A stretch of 64,000 nt of DNA. It comes from Variovorax sp. Root318D1 (lineage in GTDB: Bacteria; Pseudomonadota; Gammaproteobacteria; Burkholderiales; Burkholderiaceae_C). The stretch lies in assembly GCF_001424835.1 (NCBI RefSeq), contig NZ_LMCQ01000006.1, positions 56,240-120,239 on the forward strand, given 5' to 3'. Below are positions 9,501 through 16,285 of this stretch, one piece after another (position 1 is the stretch's first letter; every line of letters starts with the position of its first letter). A program made the position numbers and the translations under genes. The notes beneath the pieces were generated by a model. It worked only from the letters and a program-made list of their open reading frames with translations. It made no database searches and had not been told where the DNA came from.

Positions 9501-10608
9501 GGACGTGAACAGCTACGTCACGCAGGCGATGATGAACAAGCACGGCTGGGCCCATGACCAGGTGGTGGACCGCATCGCCTTGTCGCAGGAACTGCTGGAC
9601 GACACGGTGGCCGCTGAGAAGCAGGTGCAGCACCTGTGGGCCATGATCACCTTCCATCATGTGGCGAGCAACCGCGACGAGGTCCGGCGGCTGAGCCACA
9701 GGCTGCTGGGCCATGCCAGGCGCCAGCAGGACCAGGGTGTGCTCGTGGCGGGCCAGACCTACCTGGGTCTTGCGCACTATTCGGATGGCCGGTTCGCCAT
9801 GGCGGAACGCGAGTTGACCGACGCCATCGAGCGCTACGACCCCGAAGCCCACGCCCACCATGCGGCGGACTTCGGCTTCGACACGCGCGTGTGGGCGACC
9901 ACGGGGCGTTCGCTGGTGCGCTGGTTCACGGGCCACGGCAAGGCGGCGTCTACCGATGCCGCCCAGGCCGTTCAGTGGGCCAGGGATATGTCCCACATTC
10001 CTTCGTTGAGCATGGCACTGCTGTACCAGAGCCTGGGCCACCAGGCCCGCGGCGACAAGGCGGCGGCGCTGGCGAGCACCACCGAGCTGCTCGACATCAC
10101 GGCGCGCTTCGGCCTGCCGGCATTCCAGGGCTATGCCGACATCATCCGCTGCTGGTCGACGGGCGAGGTGCAATACATCGCGCAAGCCGACGCCACGGTG
10201 CAGGCCCTGTGGAACATGGGGTGCCGCTATTGCCAGACCTACTACCGCGCCTTTGCCGCGGAGACGCTGGCCAGCCATGGTCGATGGGACGAAGCGATCG
10301 ATCGCATCGACGATTGCCTGCGCCTGGTCGAGCAACTCAACGAACGGCTGTACGGCGCCGAGCTCCACCTGAAGAAGGCCCGCTACCTGCTGGGCGCGGG
10401 CGCCGAACGCGGGGCGGCGATGCTGTCTTTTTCGCGCGCCGCAAAGGTCGCGCGTGAAGGTGGAAAACACAGAACCGAATTCGATGCGCTGGCCGCGTTG
10501 CAGGCCCTGGCGCCGGCCGACCGGGACGTGTCCAGACGCCTGAAGGATCTGGCCGCCATGCGGCCGGAGTTGTGCCCGCGCAAGCCGATGCCTGCGCATT
10601 TTTCTTAA
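6562..10608 (+). CDS. TOMM-system Ser/Thr kinase / cyclase-like / AAA ATPase fusion
   Basis: A 1348-residue multidomain signalling protein. Residues about 28-310 are a Hanks-type kinase with a Gly loop (GVGGYG), Lys54, the catalytic HRDLKPDN loop (H144, D146), DFG at D167 and an APE-type motif. Residues about 322-500 form a class III nucleotide cyclase-like domain (GDRMIVLFGYP and MGMHTGMAVV motifs). Residues about 535-800 are an AAA/NACHT-like ATPase with Walker A GEPGIGKS (554-561) and Walker B VVEDVHW (D686). The rest is helical, TPR-like repeat sequence. This architecture matches the kinase/cyclase fusion described with TOMM clusters of the Burkholderia BMA_0021 type. The first cyclase metal-binding Asp is missing (CCSVAVW where FADIVGF-like sequence is expected), so cyclase activity is doubtful. 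The ATG at 6562 is preferred to a TTG at 6490 because a GGTGGGG stretch precedes it. Confidence 0.9.
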   Translation: MQDAVIARIDATEQVAPEPLFIPGYDLLDVLGVGGYGTVYRATQHHTGNTVAIKVVKLLEGRQRVARFHRETRLCATLHHPHIVQLLDKGEQGECVYGVFEYVPGETLKSLIRRRGSLTAAETGHLMAEVLDALDCAHRAGIVHRDLKPDNVMVSFTGALPHAKVLDFGISTVIPLQGEVHVATLTMDEECLGTPAYSAPEQLRGEPPSAGSDLYAWGLMFLECLTGAPAVQGDSAAEIVHRQLSPQDIQLPAEIAAHPVAQLLRRVLKKKQAERCGSASALLEELSRLRLDDLVGAFGRAQGQADDALARTVATTKAFSEKRQLTVLCCSVAVWPEAGESEAGEGVSVSSDIENLELLQREELSRFSEAATRRGGLLAGTLGDRMIVLFGYPHASDTDARQACMTALELTALGRSRSALLRQSHGAHLGIRMGMHTGMAVVAGGEIPSGHAVSVAMRLEGMAEMGTLLASESSYRLLARHAHFDAAGSVSVPGQSAGVQTYRLDAQKQSSSPPASTPGTLSRLCIGRDRELALLRGEWAEASMGHGRAVWIRGEPGIGKSCLVDVLREHVAEEGGPKSVNAQCQPEHRNSALMPFLALLRQQLEAVPGASPDDQRDQLYEALQAAGCDGPALTPIFCSWLSLPLGAGHQASQASPAMQKSLLLQSTARWLLHMAAAAPLLLVVEDVHWADPTSIEFLEQLIAQLADQPVLLVLTARPEWAKPEGLTAECIEVRRLDDAEASHLAHQVLAPRTVDAAVIRNIVARTDGVPLFVQEMARMLLDTYLIEQDGAWVFKDTMQPAAIPVTLRDSLVSRFDRLGAAKSLLQLAATIGRQFDAQLLCACSGKNRDMVDAELEALREAGLVMPAEPSGAGADAFMFRHALIRDTAYECMLVAQRRQQHRKVAQALLQSDSQRVVSEPGIVAQHWAEAGDHAQAVAHAVRQLRLTQHRSLNDETIAYAQHIDGWIGHLTGVVQREARLDVNSYVTQAMMNKHGWAHDQVVDRIALSQELLDDTVAAEKQVQHLWAMITFHHVASNRDEVRRLSHRLLGHARRQQDQGVLVAGQTYLGLAHYSDGRFAMAERELTDAIERYDPEAHAHHAADFGFDTRVWATTGRSLVRWFTGHGKAASTDAAQAVQWARDMSHIPSLSMALLYQSLGHQARGDKAAALASTTELLDITARFGLPAFQGYADIIRCWSTGEVQYIAQADATVQALWNMGCRYCQTYYRAFAAETLASHGRWDEAIDRIDDCLRLVEQLNERLYGAELHLKKARYLLGAGAERGAAMLSFSRAAKVAREGGKHRTEFDALAALQALAPADRDVSRRLKDLAAMRPELCPRKPMPAHFS

Positions 10609-10625
10609 CCAAGGAAGAAGTCATC

Positions 10626-11426
10626 ATGACCCAGCGCCAAAGTGCAGCATCCGAGCCCTTGCTCGAGTTCCGTCTCGCCTACCTCCGGGCCCTTGCGCGG
10701 TCGTGGCAGGACGACGCGTACCGGCGCGAACTGCTCGATCAGGAAGACATCCAGCCGATGCTGCATCGCGACTTCGGCCTGCCGACGCTGTGGCCGCTGG
10801 TGAACATCGGCCTGTACCTCAACAGCGATCCGACGCAGCGGGCCGAATGGAAGCCGGTACTGACGGCCGGCTGGATCAGCCCCGACGATGCCTTCGTCAT
10901 CGTGCTGCCGCAGGCGCCGTCGTCGTCCCAAGCGGCCGAAGCCCTGGCCGCCTATTACCAGCTGTTCCCCAATTTCATGGGCGCGGCCGCGGCCTTCGAG
11001 AAAACGGACACACCCGTCGGGCCACCGCAAGGCGCGCTGCCGACGGGGCTCGGCATTCCGGGGGGCGGTCCGGATTCGCTGCTGGCTTTCGGCGGCGTGG
11101 TGCTGCGCGCTATCGCCCTTGCATGGCAATCGCCGCAGTTCCTGAGCGACCTGACCGGCGATCCCGCCACCGACAAGGCCCCGGTCCTGAGCCAATGGCT
11201 GGGCTACAACAACCCATTCAATTTCCAGATCCGGTTTGCCACGCATCCGAAGCTCACCTGGGACGCCGCACGCGGCGAGTGGAACCTGAAAGGCGGCCCC
11301 GAGGGTTCGCTGATCAAGAACACGATCCAGCTGAACTATCCGCAGGCACCGGCGGAGGAGGGCATGCGTCCGATCGCGCTCACCGCGTACAACAACACGG
11401 GCAGTGCCTATCCCTTCACTTGCTGA
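10626..11426 (+). CDS. TOMM precursor, BMA_0021/BMA_0022 family, tandem two-domain form
   Basis: A 266-residue protein resembling the two-chain TOMM putative bacteriocin precursors. It contains two related halves. Residues 12-116 (LLEFRLAYLRALARSW ... LVNIGLYLNSDPT ... DAFVIVLPQAP) align with residues 151-254 (SLLAFGGVVLRAIALAW ... PFNFQIRFATHPK ... NTIQLNYPQAP), joined by a Gly/Pro-rich linker (128-150). The C-terminus, ALTAYNNTGSAYPFTC, holds the Thr, Ser and Cys residues likely to be heterocyclised. It has a strong AAGGAAGAAG ribosome site and sits 17 bp after the kinase. The gene for the methyltransferase begins inside its last codons. Precursor status is inferred from family and context; no core cleavage site is obvious. 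Confidence 0.82.
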   Translation: MTQRQSAASEPLLEFRLAYLRALARSWQDDAYRRELLDQEDIQPMLHRDFGLPTLWPLVNIGLYLNSDPTQRAEWKPVLTAGWISPDDAFVIVLPQAPSSSQAAEALAAYYQLFPNFMGAAAAFEKTDTPVGPPQGALPTGLGIPGGGPDSLLAFGGVVLRAIALAWQSPQFLSDLTGDPATDKAPVLSQWLGYNNPFNFQIRFATHPKLTWDAARGEWNLKGGPEGSLIKNTIQLNYPQAPAEEGMRPIALTAYNNTGSAYPFTC

Positions 11427-12276
11427 GCCCCCGGTCGTAGGGCTGCTGCCGACGGCGCTGCAAGGCGCCACTGCGACGCTGCTGTTGACGCTTGCGGCCC
11501 GTGCCGGTTCCGAGAGCGTCATCGCGGCGTCGGCGTTCTCCGATTCCGAGGCGCGGCGTATTGCCGCAGAGCTGCCGTACGACCTGTCCGCCGGCACGCG
11601 GGATGCGGCGTTCGTTCGCGGCGTGGTCCTGCGGGCCGCACTGATCGATCGCCTGGCGGCCGAGTTCTTCGCGGCGCATCCGCTCGGCATCGGCATCACG
11701 CTGGGAGCCGGGCTGTGCACGCGCCGCACACGGCTGGGGCCGCGTGTGGCGCGAAGCGGCGGTGTCGACTGGCTCAACGTCGATCTGCCGGATGCGATAC
11801 GCCTGCGCGAGCAGCATATGAAGCCCGATGAAGGCGAGCGCAACCTCGCGTGCTCGATCCTCGACCCCGCGTGGCTGGACCTTGCCGACCTGCCGGCCGG
11901 CCGGCCCGTGCTCGTGATGCTGGAAGGGGTGTGTCCCTATCTGCCGCAGGCACCCCTGGAGGCCATGCTGCGTCATCTGGCCCAACATTTCGAACAGCGC
12001 AAGTCCGCAAAAGTCGTCGTGCTCGACTACGTTCACCCGGTGCTGGCGAGCCAGCCGATGCAGGTGGGCGGCATGCATCTGCCGCTGGTGTCGGGCTTCG
12101 AGGATTCGGCCCGCATCGCAGCCATCCATCCATCGATTCGCGTGGTCTCCGAGGACCATCCGTATTCGCAGTTCTCCGAGCCGCACCGGCTCTTCGAGGC
12201 CGCATTCCGCGCGGCGACCGGCCGCTGGCCCTACACGGTCGCCCGCTTTGCGCTGGGGCCGCCGCATGACGCCTAG
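11404..12276 (+). CDS. SAM-dependent methyltransferase, TcmP/LCM family, of the TOMM cluster
   Basis: A 290-residue class I methyltransferase of the leucine carboxyl methyltransferase/TcmP family. This is shown by the SAM motif LGAGLCTRRTRL (from residue 100), the WLNVDLPDAIRLR strand and the LEGVCPYLP loop. The usual acidic residue of the LGAGLDTR motif is Cys105 here. The only reasonable start is GTG at 11404, which overlaps the precursor stop by 23 bp, so translation is probably coupled. A likely role is O-methylation of the modified peptide, for example at its C-terminus, but that is inference from position and family. Confidence 0.85.
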   Translation: MPIPSLAEPPVVGLLPTALQGATATLLLTLAARAGSESVIAASAFSDSEARRIAAELPYDLSAGTRDAAFVRGVVLRAALIDRLAAEFFAAHPLGIGITLGAGLCTRRTRLGPRVARSGGVDWLNVDLPDAIRLREQHMKPDEGERNLACSILDPAWLDLADLPAGRPVLVMLEGVCPYLPQAPLEAMLRHLAQHFEQRKSAKVVVLDYVHPVLASQPMQVGGMHLPLVSGFEDSARIAAIHPSIRVVSEDHPYSQFSEPHRLFEAAFRAATGRWPYTVARFALGPPHDA

Positions 12277-14440
12277 CCTGCAACCGATGGATTTCTTCAC
12301 CGATGTCTTCGAGTGGCATGGCAGGTTCCTGCCGCCGCTGGTGCGGCCGGACGGGCTGCTGCTGTTGAGCGAGAGCGACCTGTTCTTGCTCGACGCGCCC
12401 GGCGTGCTGGCGGTCGAACCCATGCTGCGCGGGCGTGTGAGCCTGGCCTCGCATTGCAGGACCGAGGGCGTTCCCGATTTGCTCGCGCAGATGCTGCATG
12501 CGCTCGAAGCCCTGGTGCGGCAAGGCCTGGCAAGACCGGCGACGGTGAACGACACCGAGCGCCACGTCGTTCCCGATTTCTCGGTGCCGTTCGAACGCGT
12601 CCCGGTGGAGGCGAACGTCGACGCCATCATGCTGTCGCAAACGCTCGATCCCGAAGCGGCCCTGTGCTGGGCGAGGGCAGTGGGCGTGCATGATGAAGCG
12701 CGCACCATCGTCTTCTGCGATGACTACCTCGATCCCCGGCTCGGCCTGGTCGACGCGCAGCAGAGGGCTACAAGGCGACCCTGGCTGCTGGTCAAGCCGA
12801 CGGGAGAGCAGCCCATGACCGGACCGCTGTTCACGCCGCATGCGACCGCCGCCACGGCATGCTGGCATTGCCTTGCGCATCGACTGCTCCGGAACAAGCC
12901 GGCAAGGGCCTGGTGGCAGCACAGGCACGGAGGCGGAGCCGCCGCCTTGCCGATGCGCGCCGATACGGAGTTCGCCCGCGAGCGGCTGGAGCGCTTGCTT
13001 CCGTTGGCGCGCGAGATCGTTGCACAGACCGGCCAGTTGCTGTGGACCATCGATCCCATGCAGGCCCACGCCGTCGTCGCAAGACCCCAGTGCCCGCAGT
13101 GCGGCGATGCGGGACTCATGGCGCAACTTCAGCATCGACCGGTGGTGCCGGCACCTTGCCTGTCGAATCTTCAACCCGATGGCGGTTGGCGCACGATGCC
13201 CGCGGCTGCCACGCTTGAGCGCCTGGCGCCGCACCTGGATCCGCTGTGCGGCGTCATTGCGCGTGTCGTGCCATTGGGCACCGAAACCGAAGGCGCGCTC
13301 ACGGTCTATCGCAGTGAGATCTCCAGGACGCCAGCCGCCCACGGCGATCTTTCCGCCAGCGCACTGGTCCAGGTGTGCCTCGGCAAGGGCATGTCCACCG
13401 AGCAGTCCCGCGCCAGCGCAATGTGCGAAGCGGTCGAGCGCTACGCCGCCTTTCATCAGGGCGACGAGGCCTCGGTCTGCGCGGCGGCGTCGGCGCTGCA
13501 CGCGCACTGCATCCTGCCGCAGTCGCTTGCGCTCTTCAGCGAAAAGCAGCGCGTGCAATCGGCAGCGCACAGTCCGCCGCATGCGTTGGCTGCGGCCGCG
13601 CTGCCTGCGCACGAGCCGGCATGGTGGGCGCCGGCCTGGTCGCTGACGTCCAAGTCCCGCTGCTACCTGCCGTTGGCCTTCTGCTATGCCAATGCTCCGG
13701 CGCAGAGCCAGCGCCACTCGGTGTGGACGTCGAATGGCTGCGCCGCCGGAAACACGCTGGAAGAAGCCATCCTGCAAGGCTTTCTCGAACTGGTGGAGCG
13801 CGATGCAGCGGCCATCTGGTGGTATGGCGAAATCCGCAGGCCCGGCGTCGACCTCACCGGCCTCGGCGCTCAAAGGCTTGCGCGCATCGCGCGCAGCCTG
13901 GGGCCGCAATGGCAGTACTGGGCGCTGGACCTTACCCATGACTTCGGCATTCCGGTCGTGGCCGCCATCGGCCGGCATGACGCAACGGGCGAGTGGGCCG
14001 TCGGCTTCGGGTGCAGCCCGAGCGCGGCGCTCGCCTGCGAACGCGCGCTCACGGAGATGGGCCAGCTGATTGCCGCCGGAAAGAAATTTTCCGTACCGCA
14101 TGCGGGTCGCCCGGAAGGCGAAGGGCCGCGCTTTCTCATGCCAGCGGAAGAAGGCGACGCGGCGCCGATGCGGCCACCCGCCGTGGCGCCAAGCGCGGAC
14201 ATCGCCGAAGAGATCGACCGCTGCGTGCGCATTGCTGCGTCCCTCGGCATGGAGACGGTGGTCCTTGACTACACCCGGCCGGACATTCCGCTTCGCACAG
14301 TGAAAGTGGTCGTGCCCGGCCTGTGCCACATCTGGCCCGAACTGGGCAACCCGCGCCTCTACCACGTGCCGGTCGCCATGGGATGGCGCGACACCCCGCT
14401 GCAGGAAAGCGATCTCAACCCGCAGGCGCTCTACGTCTGA
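12266..14440 (+). CDS. TOMM cyclodehydratase: fused E1-like/ocin-ThiF partner and YcaO domain
   Basis: A 724-residue fusion of the C and D proteins of azoline-forming RiPP systems. Residues 1 to about 310 are the E1-like partner that holds the leader peptide. They include a zinc tetrad, CWHC (C199, C202) and CPQC (C276, C279). Residues about 320-724 are the YcaO ATPase, with GKGMSTEQSRASAMCEAVERY and GFLELVERDAAAIWW carrying the Glu/Arg residues that bind ATP and magnesium. YcaO enzymes phosphorylate the amide backbone and cyclise Cys, Ser and Thr to azolines. The C-terminus ends NPQALYV and lacks the usual PxPxP. The start at 12266 overlaps the methyltransferase stop by 11 bp; a second ATG at 12287 is possible. 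Confidence 0.93.
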   Translation: MTPSLQPMDFFTDVFEWHGRFLPPLVRPDGLLLLSESDLFLLDAPGVLAVEPMLRGRVSLASHCRTEGVPDLLAQMLHALEALVRQGLARPATVNDTERHVVPDFSVPFERVPVEANVDAIMLSQTLDPEAALCWARAVGVHDEARTIVFCDDYLDPRLGLVDAQQRATRRPWLLVKPTGEQPMTGPLFTPHATAATACWHCLAHRLLRNKPARAWWQHRHGGGAAALPMRADTEFARERLERLLPLAREIVAQTGQLLWTIDPMQAHAVVARPQCPQCGDAGLMAQLQHRPVVPAPCLSNLQPDGGWRTMPAAATLERLAPHLDPLCGVIARVVPLGTETEGALTVYRSEISRTPAAHGDLSASALVQVCLGKGMSTEQSRASAMCEAVERYAAFHQGDEASVCAAASALHAHCILPQSLALFSEKQRVQSAAHSPPHALAAAALPAHEPAWWAPAWSLTSKSRCYLPLAFCYANAPAQSQRHSVWTSNGCAAGNTLEEAILQGFLELVERDAAAIWWYGEIRRPGVDLTGLGAQRLARIARSLGPQWQYWALDLTHDFGIPVVAAIGRHDATGEWAVGFGCSPSAALACERALTEMGQLIAAGKKFSVPHAGRPEGEGPRFLMPAEEGDAAPMRPPAVAPSADIAEEIDRCVRIAASLGMETVVLDYTRPDIPLRTVKVVVPGLCHIWPELGNPRLYHVPVAMGWRDTPLQESDLNPQALYV

Positions 14441-14463
14441 ACGCGAAGCAGCAAAAATAAGCG

Positions 14464-15399
14464 ATGGCCATCTTCCGCAACAACCTCGATCAACGCCGCA
14501 CTGTGCTGCGCCCCATGCATGCCTTCGGCCGGCGCCCCTCGGCCTGCCAGACCGTGCTGCAGGCGCCGGACGTGTCGCAGATTCATGCGCTGGTCCGATG
14601 GAATCGTGTGGCCTGGGAGATCGTCGATCAAAGCCGCAATGGAACCACGCTGAATGGCGAACGCCTTGTCAGCGGCCGGTGGACTGTGGTGCCGCCGGGC
14701 GCCGAAATCCAACTCGGTCTGGGCGAGGAATCCATCTGGGTCGCCGAAGACCTGGCACCTCCGGCGACCTGTCTTTTTCCGAGCGACGGACAGGGCGCGC
14801 TGGTGGCATTGAGCCCGCGCGAGAACCTGCTGCCGGACACGCAGCAGCCCGAGGTGAACGTCTATTTCCACGAAGGCCGATGGGTGCTCGAGCACATCGA
14901 TGGTGTCGACCAGCTGGGCGACGGCGCCACAGTGCGGACCTCCGTCGGCAGCTGGGAGTTCGTGCTGTGCGACGACCTGGAATCGACCGCGGAGAACCCG
15001 ATTGCGACGGCGTCGCCGACGCCCGTGGAGGTGGCGCTGCACTTCGACGTGAGCCAGGACGAGGAGCACACGAGCCTTCGCCTCGTCGCGGGCGGCAAGT
15101 CGGTCTCGCTCGGTGAGCGCATTCACCACTACACCCTGGTGACCCTGGCGAGAGTGCGCTCCGAGGACGCGCAACGCGGGCTCGCGCCGCAGAGCCAGGG
15201 CTGGATTGCGTTGGACGAACTGTCGCGCATGCTCGGCGTGGAACCGTCCTACGTGAACATCCAGATCTTTCGCGCGAAGCACCAGATCTTGAATGCGCTG
15301 CCCACGCATTCGGCCGACGCGTCGCTGGTCGAGCGGCGGCGCGGCGACGTGCGTTTTGGGAGCTATCCCTTCCTGATCGAGGGCGGCGCACGTCGCTGA
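14464..15399 (+). CDS. FHA-domain protein of the TOMM cluster
   Basis: A 311-residue cytoplasmic protein. Residues about 15-100 form a forkhead-associated domain with the conserved G-R, S-x-x-H (VSQIHA), Trp and NGTTLNG elements, which bind phosphothreonine. The C-terminal 90 residues are predicted helical and look like a winged-helix or DNA-binding-like segment (WIALDELSRMLGV followed by YVNIQIFRAKHQI). It starts 23 bp after the cyclodehydratase and is probably the last gene of the operon. Together with the kinase four genes upstream it suggests a phosphorylation-read signalling pair controlling peptide production; this pairing is inference. Confidence 0.85.
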   Translation: MAIFRNNLDQRRTVLRPMHAFGRRPSACQTVLQAPDVSQIHALVRWNRVAWEIVDQSRNGTTLNGERLVSGRWTVVPPGAEIQLGLGEESIWVAEDLAPPATCLFPSDGQGALVALSPRENLLPDTQQPEVNVYFHEGRWVLEHIDGVDQLGDGATVRTSVGSWEFVLCDDLESTAENPIATASPTPVEVALHFDVSQDEEHTSLRLVAGGKSVSLGERIHHYTLVTLARVRSEDAQRGLAPQSQGWIALDELSRMLGVEPSYVNIQIFRAKHQILNALPTHSADASLVERRRGDVRFGSYPFLIEGGARR

Positions 15400-15428
15400 A
15401 AGATCGCGCGGCCGAAGGCTGCGCTTCG

Positions 15429-15444
15429 TGTAATCGCCTGTAAT
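15429..15444 (+). repeat. Direct repeat TGTAAT in the promoter region of the RhiA-like gene
   Basis: TGTAAT occurs at 15429-15434 and again at 15439-15444, a period of 10 bp, so both copies face the same side of the helix. It lies in the 137-bp gap before the RhiA-like gene. A further 8-bp imperfect inverted repeat (CAGTTCGG / CCGGACTG) lies nearby between about 15479 and 15506. These are candidate regulator sites only. Confidence 0.3.
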
Positions 15445-15536
15445 TCCGTTGAAGAGGGTGGCTCCCTAGAGTTGGTTCCAGTTCGGTCCCACAGCGGTCC
15501 GGACTGTTCCACCAACCACTTCATCTGGAGAGCGAC

Positions 15537-16193
15537 ATGGGCAACATCTATTCCGTCAGCGTCAACAACCATGCGAGCCATTCGGCGTATTTCATGGTGT
15601 TCCAAAGCGATCCGACCAACTGGGCACCCAACGCCATGTCGCTCGCCTGGTTCTCCAAATTTTCCAATCCGGGTCCGACCACGCGCATCAAGTTCCAGTG
15701 GACCGTCGACACCGGATTCTCATGGGCCGATACGGGCGATCTACAGCCCGGCATCGAGTACTCGACCGCCGAAACCTACGACCCCACCGGCGGCAACAAC
15801 ATGATCACGCTGGACTACAACAAGGCCTATCAGTTCGTGAACCCCACCAAAGGTCCCGATCCGGCACGGTTCTACCTGAGCGAATCGCCGAACATCCCAA
15901 TCAAGTCGAGTGCCTCGGTCGGCGTGACCATGTCGGGCAGCACCGTGTACGCGGTACAGGCGCGCCCGAACCAGAGCCTGACCTTCTCGCCGCACCCCAA
16001 GTACTACATCGCCTATGGTGACTATGTGGAAGGCGACGTGATCGACGTCAATTCGATCAACAACCCGCTCGAGCTGCCGTACCCCACCGGCATCTACGCG
16101 CTCACCACGACGTTGAACGCCGATGGCAGCTGGGATGCGCCGCAATCGACGGCCAAGTCCAACGAGCAGCGCCTGCGCCTGCTCTCCCGCTGA
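15537..16193 (+). CDS. RhiA-like (rhizosphere-induced type) protein
   Basis: A 218-residue protein without a signal peptide or membrane segment, preceded by a good TCTGGAGAG ribosome site. Its opening (YSVSVNNHASHSAYFMVFQSDP) and the LAWFSKFSNPGPTTRIKFQWTVD region resemble the RhiA proteins first described in Rhizobium leguminosarum, which are strongly expressed in the rhizosphere under quorum-sensing control. RhiA's biochemical role is unknown. It leads a four-gene co-oriented group (collar protein, lipoprotein, small protein) right after the TOMM genes. The family call rests on remembered similarity and is moderate. Confidence 0.6.
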   Translation: MGNIYSVSVNNHASHSAYFMVFQSDPTNWAPNAMSLAWFSKFSNPGPTTRIKFQWTVDTGFSWADTGDLQPGIEYSTAETYDPTGGNNMITLDYNKAYQFVNPTKGPDPARFYLSESPNIPIKSSASVGVTMSGSTVYAVQARPNQSLTFSPHPKYYIAYGDYVEGDVIDVNSINNPLELPYPTGIYALTTTLNADGSWDAPQSTAKSNEQRLRLLSR

Positions 16194-16285
16194 CCGCCAT
16201 CGGCCAGACGGCCCGAAGCGCCATGGCGGCGTCGATGTCCGACGCCGCCATTCGCAACGGGCGTGACTGAAAAAGGAAATGTGAC

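Noticed and set aside
8092..10599. A long open frame on the minus strand of 835 codons opposite the kinase fusion.
   Set aside because: It is a high-GC shadow of the real gene: Arg/His/Gln-rich low-complexity translation, no domain, no ribosome site, while the plus frame has intact kinase and ATPase motifs.
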